A stretch of DNA of 16,885 bases from an uncultured Collinsella sp. (GCA_902468695.1 CABQZS010000123.1:1-16885); one strand, 5' to 3'; counted from the stretch's first letter, positions 1 to 7,017 are shown. Notes: generated by a model not told the origin, from the sequence alone. Numbers and translations are program-made.

Positions 1-1305
1 GCGCCTGCCGCTCGCACGGCGGCCTTGACGCTGGCGCTGGTCGCACCGCTGCGCGATCGCATGGCCCGTGAGAATGCCGCCAACGTGTTCGATGGCATCG
101 AGATGCCGCTCGTTCCGGTGCTTGCCAAGATGGAGCGCGCGGGCATGCTCGTGGACCCCGATCGCCTGCGCAGTCTGTCCGAGGGTCTGGCGACCCAGAT
201 CACCGAGGTTGAGCGCAGTATTCGCGACCTGGCGGGTGACGAGACCTTTAATATTGGCAGTCCCATGCAGCTGTCGCATGTGCTCTTTGATGTGATGGGG
301 CTTCCGACCAAGGGCCTCAAGAAGACTAAGCGCGGCTATTATTCGACCAACGCCAAGGTGCTGAGCGACCTTGCGCGTGACCACGAAATCGTGCGTCTGA
401 TCTTGGACTGGCGTGAGAAGTCTAAGATCAAGTCCACCTATCTGGACACCCTGGGCCCGCTACGCCGTGGTGACGGTCGCGTACACACTACGTACAACCA
501 GACCATCACGGCAACGGGGCGTCTGTCCTCGAGCGACCCGAACCTGCAGAACATCCCGACGCGCTCGGAGCTGGGTCGTACCGTTAAGACGGCGTTTTCG
601 GCAGGCGAGGGAAGCGTCTTTTTGGCGGTGGACTACTCGCAGATCGAGCTGCGTCTGCTGGCGCATCTCTCAGGTGACGAGCACTTGGTGCGCGCCTTTA
701 ACGAGGGCGAGGACTTCCATGCCGAGACGGCGGCGCGCGTGTTTGGTGTGCCGGTGTCCGAGGTAACGCCCGACTTGCGCAGTCGCGCCAAGGCCGTGAA
801 CTTTGGCATCGTGTACGGCCAGCAGGCCTACGGTCTGTCGCAGTCGCTGCACATCTCGATGGCCGAGGCGCGCGACATGATCGACCGCTACTACGAGGCC
901 TACCCGGGCGTGCGCACGTTCCTCGACAACGTGGTGGCGCGTGCCAAGCAGACGGGCTACGCCGAGACCATGTATGGTCGCCGGCGTCATATTCCGGAGC
1001 TCAAGGCCAAAAATCCGCAACTCCGCGGCTTTGGCGAGCGCACGGCCATGAACCACCCCATGCAGGGAACCGCAGCAGACATCATCAAGATCGCGATGGC
1101 CCGCGTAAGCCGTCGTCTGGAAGAAGAGGGCTTTGCCGCCCACATGATTCTGCAGGTACACGACGAACTGGACTTTGAGTGCCCGGTCAACGAAGTTGAG
1201 CGCCTAACAGCCATGGTCCAAGACGTCATGGAACACGTCGTAGACCTACGCGTACCCCTCATCGCCGAAGCCAGCACCGGCATAACCTGGGCCGACGCGA
1301 AATAG
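1..1305 (+). CDS. polA: DNA polymerase I, C-terminal polymerase domain (5' truncated by window)
   Basis: The reading frame is open from base 1 to the TAG at 1303-1305, so this is the 3' part of a longer gene. It encodes the Klenow-type 5'-3' polymerase domain used in gap filling, primer removal and repair. All three family A motifs are visible: motif A DYSQIELRLLAHLSGD from nt 631, motif B/O-helix RSRAKAVNFGIVYGQQAYG from nt 778 (with the R, K, F and Y that hold the dNTP), and motif C HDELDFE from nt 1159 with the catalytic Asp. The upstream part (about nt 61-480) matches the thumb region. The 5'-nuclease and any 3'-5' exonuclease-like domain lie outside the window, so proofreading cannot be judged. 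The last ~110 nt use many more A/C-ending codons than the rest of the gene. The identification is secure. Confidence 0.97.
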   Translation, partial: APAARTAALTLALVAPLRDRMARENAANVFDGIEMPLVPVLAKMERAGMLVDPDRLRSLSEGLATQITEVERSIRDLAGDETFNIGSPMQLSHVLFDVMGLPTKGLKKTKRGYYSTNAKVLSDLARDHEIVRLILDWREKSKIKSTYLDTLGPLRRGDGRVHTTYNQTITATGRLSSSDPNLQNIPTRSELGRTVKTAFSAGEGSVFLAVDYSQIELRLLAHLSGDEHLVRAFNEGEDFHAETAARVFGVPVSEVTPDLRSRAKAVNFGIVYGQQAYGLSQSLHISMAEARDMIDRYYEAYPGVRTFLDNVVARAKQTGYAETMYGRRRHIPELKAKNPQLRGFGERTAMNHPMQGTAADIIKIAMARVSRRLEEEGFAAHMILQVHDELDFECPVNEVERLTAMVQDVMEHVVDLRVPLIAEASTGITWADAK

Positions 1306-1338
1306 GGAAGCGCCCACAGTTCCAAAGTAGACAAAACA

Positions 1339-1371
1339 GAAGGGAGCCCCTCTCAACAAGGAGCTCCCTTC
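1339..1371 (-). terminator. Hairpin terminator at polA/HAD convergent junction
   Basis: A perfect 9-bp stem (GAAGGGAGC 1339-1347 with GCTCCCTTC 1363-1371) is extended by three more pairs after a C/A mismatch. On the minus strand it is followed by the U-rich run TGTTTTGTCT, so it reads best as a terminator for the leftward HAD gene. On the plus strand it lies 34 nt after the polA stop but lacks a U-tract, so service to polA is less certain. Confidence 0.6.
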
Positions 1372-1438
1372 ATCCAAATATACTCAGCCAAGTATCTAGG
1401 CGCCAAGACGCCATCCAGGCGGCAAGCAAGTCACCGCA

Positions 1439-1568
1439 GGACCTGGCCGGGCGAGGCGGTTAAGTTTTTCGTAGATTCCGCACGAGCCGGAAAGCACTTA
1501 ATGTGCTTTCCGAGCGAGCCCAGGACCTGACCGAACGAAAAACTTAACCGCCTCGCCCGGCCAGGTCC
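1439..1568. repeat. 33-bp perfect inverted repeat enclosing an inner hairpin
   Basis: Bases 1439-1471 are the exact reverse complement of 1536-1568 (33 of 33). The 64 bases between contain a second perfect 10-bp stem, CGGAAAGCAC (1488-1497) with GTGCTTTCCG (1503-1512), loop TTAAT. A degenerate direct repeat is also present: GGACCTG at 1439 and again at 1523, in a 17-base match where all four differences are G to A. The element sits 12 nt past the stop of the leftward HAD gene and fills most of a convergent intergenic space. No coding sequence or terminal duplication is evident. It could be a cruciform-forming repeat, a strong bidirectional terminator or a MITE-like remnant. Confidence 0.85.
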
Positions 1569-1579
1569 GACAAGTTACG

Positions 1580-2407
1580 TTAACGAGCCGCCAAGATGGC
1601 GTCGATGAGCGTCAGTACGCCCCCGTCGTTGTTGCTCGGAATGCGCCATTTAGCGTGTGCGTTCATGTGCTCCTCGGCATTGTCCACGATAAAGCTATGC
1701 CCGACGCGCTCCAGCATGGGGATATCGTTGTAGGTATCGCCCACGGCGGCAGCATCGGCAATATCGATGCCCAGGTGCTCGCACAGGTGCGCGACGCCGG
1801 CGCCCTTGTCGACGCCCAGGTTCATAAAGTCGATCCACTCGCGCCCGGCGTTGGTGACGTAGAGCTTGTCCGAGAACTCGGGGCTATAGGTCTCGCGGAA
1901 AGCGGGCTCGGCGTCGTAGCCGGGGAAGAAGACCGAAATCTTGTTAGACTCGAAATCAATGCCCTCAAAGCTGTCGACGTAGTTGATTGTGTTGTAGTAG
2001 ACGCTGATCTCGTCGTGGTATTGATGGTCGCGGGCAAGCACGTAGAACTCGTCGAAGCAGCACAGGACGGGGACAGCGCGAGGATCCTCCGAGGCACGGC
2101 TCAAGACCTGCTGATACAGCTCCACGTCAATATTGCTCTTATAGATATAGCTGCCGCGATAGATCACGCACGCTCCGTTGTCGGGACAAAAAGCAAGGCG
2201 GTTTTTGATGCCCTCGAACATCTCCTCGAGCTTGGGGGCGGGACGTCCGCTGGCGGGGCAGAATACGATGCCGGCGTCGGCGAGCTTGTCCAGGCGCTCA
2301 TCAAGACCCTGGGGCAGCACACGCTCATCGGTCAGCAGCGTCTTGTCCATATCGACGGCGAGAATCTTAATGTTGCCGATGTTGGCGTCCGATTCGTAAG
2401 TTTGCAT
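1580..2407 (-). CDS. Cof-type HAD-IIB family phosphatase
   Basis: A 275-residue haloacid dehalogenase-superfamily hydrolase of the Cof/YidA type, presumably a cytosolic phosphatase acting on small phosphorylated metabolites; the substrate cannot be told from sequence. Motif I is D19-M-D21-K-T23 (nucleophile and acid/base Asp), motif II is ASGRP with S53, motif III is K201 in VDKGAG, and motif IV is GDTYND at 223-228. The long insert between motifs II and III is the C2B cap typical of subfamily IIB, and the length is normal. The ATG at 2407 is preceded on the minus strand by GAAAGG and a TTTTTT spacer, which supports this start. It is monocistronic and points away from argG. Two terminator-like structures follow its stop. 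Confidence 0.9.
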   Translation of the reverse strand: MQTYESDANIGNIKILAVDMDKTLLTDERVLPQGLDERLDKLADAGIVFCPASGRPAPKLEEMFEGIKNRLAFCPDNGACVIYRGSYIYKSNIDVELYQQVLSRASEDPRAVPVLCCFDEFYVLARDHQYHDEISVYYNTINYVDSFEGIDFESNKISVFFPGYDAEPAFRETYSPEFSDKLYVTNAGREWIDFMNLGVDKGAGVAHLCEHLGIDIADAAAVGDTYNDIPMLERVGHSFIVDNAEEHMNAHAKWRIPSNNDGGVLTLIDAILAAR

Positions 2408-2550
2408 AAAAAAGCGCCTTTCGTTTCGAGATTGTTTCAGACGTTATAACCATCAACTAGTAGTCGAGCGTATTTTCGCAGGAATGGTGCGTATTTGCAC
2501 TGCAATTCACAAACTAATGAAAAAACTTTTCAGAAATTTGAATTTGTCGC

Positions 2551-2578
2551 TTGCGCAGCGTGCACTTTATCGTAATAT
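2551..2578 (+). promoter_or_regulatory. Candidate sigma70-type promoter for the argG leader
   Basis: TTGCGC (2551-2556), a 16-nt spacer and TAATAT (2573-2578) lie about 100 nt upstream of the candidate leader peptide start. The local sequence is AT-rich relative to the flanking genes. This is a by-eye match to the consensus only. Confidence 0.45.
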
Positions 2579-2681
2579 AGCGAACATCGAAAACGGAGAC
2601 GGCAAAAGAGCCGTTTACCGAGGAAAAGGTACCGTTTACGATATTTGAATTGCGCCCGGCGATACGTGAAAGGAGAGGCAG

Positions 2682-2756
2682 ATGCAGTTCGTAAAGATCA
2701 TCACCACTGCAGACAATGCCATCCGACGCCAGCGCGCAATTTCCCGACGACGATAA
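2682..2756 (+). CDS. Candidate arginine-rich leader peptide upstream of argG (24 aa)
   Basis: A 24-codon ORF starts with ATG at 2682, preceded by an excellent Shine-Dalgarno AAGGAGAGG at about 6-nt spacing, and stops with TAA at 2754-2756. Its C-terminal end reads IRRQRAISRRR: six Arg among the last ten residues, three of them consecutive just before the stop. Four of the six Arg codons are CGA (2724, 2745, 2748, 2751), while none of the 12 Arg codons in argG is CGA. Position 205 nt upstream of an arginine biosynthesis gene, a cluster of cognate codons at the end and following hairpins are the hallmarks of a transcription-attenuation leader peptide, as known for trp, his, leu and ilv operons. 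The peptide itself is not expected to have another function. I do not know a described bacterial example for argG. Chance occurrence of such a short ORF cannot be excluded. Confidence 0.6.
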   Translation: MQFVKIITTADNAIRRQRAISRRR

Positions 2757-2787
2757 CAATCGTCTCTGTCCGCATGGGGCGAATTGC
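2736..2787 (+). promoter_or_regulatory. Leader hairpin overlapping the Arg codons
   Basis: GCAATTTCCC (2736-2745) can pair with the GGGCGAATTGC segment at 2777-2787 (10 pairs, one bulged C, one G-U), enclosing a small hairpin GACGAT/ATCGTC (2749-2764) that contains the leader stop codon. The left arm starts within the last Arg codons. An alternative partner for the same left arm exists upstream (AATTGCGC 2648-2655 with GCGCAATT 2734-2741), so the pairings exclude each other. Pairing was drawn by eye. Confidence 0.4.
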
Positions 2788-2820
2788 CTCAACAGAGTCA
2801 TTTTGAGGTCGTTGGGTTTT

Positions 2821-2867
2821 AGCACGACATTGCTGCATGTTTCTAGGGCATGTATGTGCTGATTTTT
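2821..2867 (+). terminator. Candidate attenuator terminator before argG
   Basis: AGCACGACAT (2821-2830) pairs with ATGTATGTGCT (2850-2860) through 10 pairs with one bulged A and one G-U, followed directly by GATTTTT (2861-2867). It lies between the leader peptide stop and the argG start. Its left arm could instead pair with GTCGT (2808-2812 with 2824-2828) or, long range, with leader codons around 2708-2718 (a ten-pair match to 2828-2837 with one bulge). Stem strength is modest, so this is a candidate only. Confidence 0.4.
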
Positions 2868-2961
2868 GCTATTTAACCTGATATTGCACGGTATATGACC
2901 TTGAAATGACTTGCAACTGACCGATGTTCTAACTAGCTACCAAGGGCGAAAGGAAACAGCC

Positions 2962-4188
2962 ATGAGCAAGGAAAAAGTCGTTCTCGCATATTCCGGTGGT
3001 CTTGATACATCCGTATGTGTCAAGTGGCTCCAGGACGAGAAGAATCTCGATGTCGTTTGCGTCTGCGGCAACGTGGGCCAGGAAGAGACCGGACTGGATG
3101 CCAAGAAGCAGAAGGCGCTCGACCTGGGCGTTCTCGATTGCCAGGTGCTCGACCTGCGCGACGAGTTCTCCGATGAGTTCCTGACCAAAGCCATCGCCGC
3201 AAACTCCATGTACGAGAATAAGTATCCGCTGCTCTCCGCCCTGTCTCGCCCGCTGCTTGCCAAGAAGCTTGTTGAGGTCGCCCACGAGTTTGGCGCGACC
3301 TACGTCGCCCACGGCTGCACTGGCAAAGGTAACGACCAGGTCCGTTTTGAGGCCGCCGTCAAGGCCCTCGACCCCGAGCTCAAGGTTATCGCCCCGGTTC
3401 GCGAGTGGGACCTGAAGTGCCGTCCCGACGAGGTCGCCTATGCCCACGCCCACAACGTGCCGGTTCCCGAGGGTGCCAACGACAACCCCTACTCCATCGA
3501 CGACAACCTGTGGGGTCGTGCCATTGAGTGCGGTCACCTGGAGGATCCCTGGAACGAGCCGCTCGACGACGCTTGGGTTATGACCAAGAACCCCGAGGAC
3601 ACGCCGGACACCCCGACCTACACCGAGATTGAGTTTGAGGCCGGCAAGCCCGTCGCCGTCGACGGCAAGAAGATGAAGCTCTCCGAGATCGTTATCGCCC
3701 TCAACAAGATCTCCGGCGACAATGGCTTTGGCCGTCTCGATCTGGTCGAGGATCGCCTGGTGGGCCTTAAGAGCCGCGAGTGCTACGAGGTTCCCGGCGC
3801 CCTGACGCTCATCACCGCTCACAAGGCGCTCGAGGACATCTGCGTCGAGGGCGACCTGCTCAAGACCAAGATCAAGCTCGAGCAGGATTGGGCCACCGCC
3901 GTGTACAACGGCCAGTGGTACAGCCCGCTCAAAAACGCGCTCGATGCCTTTATGGCCGATACCCAGAAGTTCGTGACCGGCACTGTCCGTCTGAAGTTCT
4001 TTAAGGGCAACTGCCATGTCGTCGGCCGCAAGAGCCCCTTCAGCCTCTACGACTACGGTCTGGCTACCTACGACCGCGACACCACGTTTGACGAGAAGGC
4101 CAGCGCCGGCTTTATCGAGATCGATACGCTGTCGCTCAAGACGTGGGCAAAGGTCCAGGGCCCCAGCTCTGCTGCCGCCCAGGCCTAG
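2962..4188 (+). CDS. argG: Argininosuccinate synthase
   Basis: A 408-residue enzyme joining citrulline and aspartate with ATP hydrolysis to AMP and PPi, giving argininosuccinate, the penultimate step of arginine synthesis; cytosolic homotetramer in the family. The N-type ATP pyrophosphatase loop AYSGGLDTS is at residues 9-17, the citrulline/aspartate-binding segment YENKYPLLSALSRPL at 84-98, and the signature AHGCTGKGNDQVRFE at 116-130. Length matches the family (about 400). The frame is open upstream to 2911, but the ATG at 2962 has AAAGG eight bases before it and gives the usual N-terminus. A 554-nt leader region precedes it, with a candidate arginine-rich leader peptide. A terminator follows, so argG and argH may be transcribed separately or by readthrough. 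Confidence 0.97.
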   Translation: MSKEKVVLAYSGGLDTSVCVKWLQDEKNLDVVCVCGNVGQEETGLDAKKQKALDLGVLDCQVLDLRDEFSDEFLTKAIAANSMYENKYPLLSALSRPLLAKKLVEVAHEFGATYVAHGCTGKGNDQVRFEAAVKALDPELKVIAPVREWDLKCRPDEVAYAHAHNVPVPEGANDNPYSIDDNLWGRAIECGHLEDPWNEPLDDAWVMTKNPEDTPDTPTYTEIEFEAGKPVAVDGKKMKLSEIVIALNKISGDNGFGRLDLVEDRLVGLKSRECYEVPGALTLITAHKALEDICVEGDLLKTKIKLEQDWATAVYNGQWYSPLKNALDAFMADTQKFVTGTVRLKFFKGNCHVVGRKSPFSLYDYGLATYDRDTTFDEKASAGFIEIDTLSLKTWAKVQGPSSAAAQA

Positions 4189-4341
4189 CGCCTCCTTCCC
4201 TTGGTATCCGCGCGGCCCATCCGCGTGATACATAACGGGCGCACGGGGTCCCTACCTTTCGTTATGCTTGCTGACACTTCTTAACATCGGTGGCCCCTAC
4301 GTTCCGCCCGCATATATGATGCCGCGTCTGCGGCTGAGTCC

Positions 4342-4374
4342 GAGCCCCGCCGGGGTTGTCCGGCGGGGCTCCTT
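4342..4374 (+). terminator. Rho-independent terminator after argG
   Basis: A perfect 12-bp GC-rich stem, GAGCCCCGCCGG (4342-4353) with CCGGCGGGGCTC (4360-4371), has a 6-base loop and is followed by CTTCTAT. The tail is only moderately U-rich, so readthrough into the small ORF and argH is possible. Confidence 0.75.
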
Positions 4375-4421
4375 CTATCAATTTGGCGGCTCTGCGCCTA
4401 TATATATGAGGAGTATCCATT

Positions 4422-4592
4422 ATGTTCAATGCTATCGCGCATGCTCTACTTGCCCTCGCGCCCGAGTTCGATGCTGCAAAGGTCGAGGACGTTCCTATGA
4501 GCCTGAAGGCCTGGATCGATGGTTCGCAGGGCAACATCCGGAGGGAGACGTTGGGCGCCAAGTGCATGGCGCGTCACTTCTTTGCAAATTAG
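4422..4592 (+). CDS. Small ORF of unknown function between argG and argH (56 aa)
   Basis: ATG at 4422 follows GAGGAG with an 8-nt spacer, a ribosome-binding site as good as that of any gene here. The frame runs 56 codons to TAG at 4590-4592. The product begins MFNAIAHALLALAPEF and ends ARHFFAN; it has a hydrophobic first third, a neutral middle and a basic second half, with no motif I recognise. Most third codon positions are G or C, as in neighbouring genes. It sits on the argG strand, 51 nt after the argG terminator and 118 nt before argH, so it could be cotranscribed with argH. It may be a small regulatory or accessory protein of the arginine genes, or a fortuitous ORF. No function is proposed. 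Confidence 0.5.
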   Translation: MFNAIAHALLALAPEFDAAKVEDVPMSLKAWIDGSQGNIRRETLGAKCMARHFFAN

Positions 4593-4710
4593 CTACATGG
4601 CTCCGCACACGGTGGGGAATGTGTAAAACTAGCGGTTGAAAAATCGCGTTAGCGATATGGCGTATTGCTTTGGGCGCTTGTATTGGTATTTGGAGAAAGG
4701 GGACGGTTCC

Positions 4711-6141
4711 ATGGCTCTTTGGGGTGGTCGTTTTGAGGCAGGCGTGGCCGAGGTCACGCAGGAGTTTGGCGCGTCGCTGCCGGTCGACAAACATCTCTAT
4801 AAACAGGATATCGCCGGCTCTAAGGCGCATGCCAAAATGCTGGCGGCCAAGGGCATCATCAGTGCCGAGGACGAGCAGGCGATTGCCAATGGCCTGACCG
4901 GAATCGAACAGGATATCGATGCCGGCAACTTCACCTTCGATATCAACGATGAGGACATTCATATGTCCATCGAGAGTGAGCTGACGCGTCGCATCGGCGA
5001 GGCTGGCAAGCGCTTGCATACCGGACGTTCGCGCAACGACCAGGTGGCGACCGACACGCGCCTGGGCGTCAAGGCGCTGGCCAAGGAGCTCATGGAGGCC
5101 AATCTAGAGCTGCGCCATGTGCTGGTGGATGCGGCTAAGAAGTACGACAAGGTGATTTTGCCGGGCTACACGCATATGCAGCACGCTCAGCCCGTGCTTC
5201 TGTCGCATCATCTGCTGGCGTATTCCTGGATGTTCGCGCGCGACTTTACACGCCTGAAGGCCGCCTTTGATGCCGCCGACAGCTGCCCGCTGGGTGCTGC
5301 CGCGCTTGCCGGTACGAGCTATCCGCTCGATCGTCAGATGACGGCTGCCGAACTTGGCTTTGCGGGCGTGATTCCCAACTCGCTCGATGCGGTTTCCGAC
5401 CGTGATTTCCTGCTCGATCTGCATTACGCCGGATCCGTCATGGCGATGCACCTGTCGCGTCTTTCCGAGGAGATCGTGCTGTGGTCGAGCTCCGAATTTG
5501 GCTTTATCACGCTTTCAGACTCCTACTCCACCGGCTCGTCTATCATGCCGCAGAAGAAGAACCCCGACTTTGCCGAGCTTATCCGCGGCAAGAGCGGTCG
5601 CGTGTACGGCAACCTGGTGCAGCTGCTGGTAACCATGAAGGGCTTGCCGCTTGCTTATAACAAGGACTTGCAGGAGGACAAGGAGAGCGCGCTCGATACC
5701 GCCCATACGCTCATGCAGTGTCTGTCGGTTATGGCCGGTATGATTTCGACTTGGACCGTCAACGAGGATGCCATGGCGCGCGAGTGCGGCGTGGGGCACC
5801 TTGCCGCCACCGATGTTGCCGATTACCTGGCTAAGCGTGGTCTGCCGTTCCGCGAGGCACATGCCGTGGTGGGCCATCTGGTCCTGATGTGTGAGAAGCG
5901 TGGCTGCAATCTTGAGGACCTGCCGTTTGAGGTGTTCCAGGAGGCAAGCCCGCTCTTTGAACGCGATATTACCGAGGCGCTCGACATCCCCTCAATTGTC
6001 GCCGCGCGTACGACCGAGGGCGGTACCGCCCCTGCCGCCGTTGCCGTGCAGCTGCAGCGCGCCGAGGCACAGCTCGTGGCCGACGAGGGCGTGTTTGGAT
6101 CGCTGACCAAGGTCGTCGAGATGGGCCACGGGGCAAAGTAG
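4711..6141 (+). CDS. argH: Argininosuccinate lyase
   Basis: A 476-residue member of the fumarase/aspartase superfamily that splits argininosuccinate into arginine and fumarate, the last step of arginine synthesis. Visible features are the N-terminus MALWGGRF, the substrate-binding HTGRSRNDQ at 103-111, YTHMQHAQP around 153-161 with the conserved His, and the superfamily signature GSSIMPQKKNPD from residue 275, whose flexible loop carries the catalytic Ser. Length is typical (about 460-475). The frame extends upstream to an ATG at 4636, but the ATG at 4711 is preceded by GAAAGGGGA and gives the canonical start. No argC/J/B/D/F genes are in the window, so the rest of the pathway, if present, is elsewhere. 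Confidence 0.97.
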   Translation: MALWGGRFEAGVAEVTQEFGASLPVDKHLYKQDIAGSKAHAKMLAAKGIISAEDEQAIANGLTGIEQDIDAGNFTFDINDEDIHMSIESELTRRIGEAGKRLHTGRSRNDQVATDTRLGVKALAKELMEANLELRHVLVDAAKKYDKVILPGYTHMQHAQPVLLSHHLLAYSWMFARDFTRLKAAFDAADSCPLGAAALAGTSYPLDRQMTAAELGFAGVIPNSLDAVSDRDFLLDLHYAGSVMAMHLSRLSEEIVLWSSSEFGFITLSDSYSTGSSIMPQKKNPDFAELIRGKSGRVYGNLVQLLVTMKGLPLAYNKDLQEDKESALDTAHTLMQCLSVMAGMISTWTVNEDAMARECGVGHLAATDVADYLAKRGLPFREAHAVVGHLVLMCEKRGCNLEDLPFEVFQEASPLFERDITEALDIPSIVAARTTEGGTAPAAVAVQLQRAEAQLVADEGVFGSLTKVVEMGHGAK

Positions 6142-6391
6142 GGATTTGACTGAAGCGGCTTTGGCCATTTATCGATAAATCGTTTTTGCTTTTACGGGTA
6201 TCTGCTGATGCGGACGCCCGTATTTTGTTGCTATGGGGAGGGGCTTGTCGAGAACTTCTGTAGGACCTTTGGGCAGGTTGTGAAGGGGGTACGTTCGCGG
6301 GCGGCAACCGACCGTCTGCTCTGCTCGATGCGGTTGATGGGCAGTCGGATGGTACTCTAATCGAGCTTCGAAACAGAAGTGACACATATGG

Positions 6392-6427
6392 AACGCTTCA
6401 ATAAATTGCAACGTTTCAATAAACAGC
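6392..6427 (+). repeat. 18-bp tandem repeat upstream of ndk promoter
   Basis: Two adjacent 18-base units, AACGCTTCAATAAATTGC (6392-6409) and AACGTTTCAATAAACAGC (6410-6427), match at 15 of 18 positions. They end 6 bases before the candidate -35 element of ndk, a usual place for an activator or repressor site. Confidence 0.6.
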
Positions 6428-6433
6428 TTTTTG

Positions 6434-6462
6434 TTTAACTGCAGCTAAAACTCTGTTACGAT
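6434..6462 (+). promoter_or_regulatory. Candidate ndk promoter
   Basis: TTTAAC (6434-6439), a 17-nt spacer and TACGAT (6457-6462) stand 64 nt before the ndk start. The -35 match is weak and the -10 match fair; the assignment is by eye. Confidence 0.45.
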
Positions 6463-6526
6463 GCAGTCCAGGCGGGTGCCGGAATGGGACTTGGGCACGC
6501 GCGAACCTACTTGAAAGGCTACTTTT

Positions 6527-6931
6527 ATGGCTATCGAGAAGACCTTCATCATGATTAAGCCCGACGCCGTGCGTGACCGCAAGATCGGCGAGATTGTTGC
6601 TCGCATCGAGCGCAGCGGCCTTGTCATCGAGCGCATGGAGATGACCACGCTCGAGCGCGCTACCGTCGAGGAGCACTACGCCCATCTGGCCGACAAGCCC
6701 TTCTTTGGCGGTCTCTGCGACTTTATGACGAGCGGTCCGGTCGTCAAGATGGTCGTTTCCGGTCTCTCCGCTGTTGCTAAGATGCGCACCCTCATGGGCG
6801 CTACCAACCCGCTTGACGCTGCTCCTGGTACCATCCGCGGCGATTTTGCCGTCGATGTCAACGCCAACGTGATCCACGGCTCCGACTGTTTGGAGAACGC
6901 CGAGATTGAGATCAAGCGCTTCTTTGGCTAA
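6527..6931 (+). CDS. ndk: Nucleoside diphosphate kinase
   Basis: A 134-residue enzyme that moves the gamma-phosphate from ATP to other (d)NDPs through a phospho-histidine, keeping NTP and dNTP pools balanced. The active-site motif NVIHGSD carries H117, and the N-terminal FIMIKPDAV contains the conserved Lys and Asp near the nucleotide. Length is normal for bacterial Ndk. The ATG at 6527 is preceded by GAAAGG with an 8-nt spacer. The gene has its own promoter candidate and a very strong terminator, so it is probably monocistronic. Confidence 0.97.
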   Translation: MAIEKTFIMIKPDAVRDRKIGEIVARIERSGLVIERMEMTTLERATVEEHYAHLADKPFFGGLCDFMTSGPVVKMVVSGLSAVAKMRTLMGATNPLDAAPGTIRGDFAVDVNANVIHGSDCLENAEIEIKRFFG

Positions 6932-6969
6932 ACCAGCTTTGACTCCTTAAAGCTGTTAGCGTGTGGCTT

Positions 6970-7004
6970 GGGCGCCGCGGAACTTCATCTGCGGCGCCCT
7001 TTTA
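6970..7004 (+). terminator. Rho-independent terminator of ndk
   Basis: A perfect 9-bp stem GGGCGCCGC (6970-6978) / GCGGCGCCC (6991-6999) is followed immediately by TTTTATT. It lies 38 nt after the ndk stop codon and is a textbook intrinsic terminator. Confidence 0.92.
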
Positions 7005-7017
7005 TTCCAAAATCTAT

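Larger units (their letters stand above)
6142..6526 (+). other. Intergenic region argH-ndk: weak terminator, tandem repeat, ndk promoter
   Basis: This 385-nt gap shows no convincing gene. After argH a 14-base palindrome (6167-6180) is followed by TTTTT, and a 6-bp stem TACGGG (6193-6198) / CCCGTA (6217-6222) is followed by TTTTG; together these are plausible but weak termination signals. Bases 6240-6360 hold nothing I recognise. An 18-base imperfect tandem repeat and the ndk promoter are listed separately. Confidence 0.5.

Noticed and set aside
2408..2680. ArgR boxes upstream of argG
   Set aside because: AT-rich stretches are present, but no paired 18-bp imperfect palindromes close to the ARG-box consensus were seen.
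2514..2825. 103-codon minus-strand frame in the argG leader region
   Set aside because: No good ribosome-binding site or family resemblance, codon use unlike neighbours, and it lies opposite the better supported leader peptide.
2929..4233. 434-codon open frame antisense to argG
   Set aside because: It is a mirror of the biased codon use of argG, with low-complexity Gly/Val/Leu content and no domain; the sense strand encodes a clear enzyme.
4268..4639. 123-codon plus-strand frame between argG and argH
   Set aside because: It runs through the argG terminator hairpin and has no ribosome-binding site; the 56-codon ORF in another frame has one.
6169..6411. 80-codon minus-strand frame between argH and ndk
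   Set aside because: Needs a TTG start without a ribosome-binding site, and shows no recognisable features.
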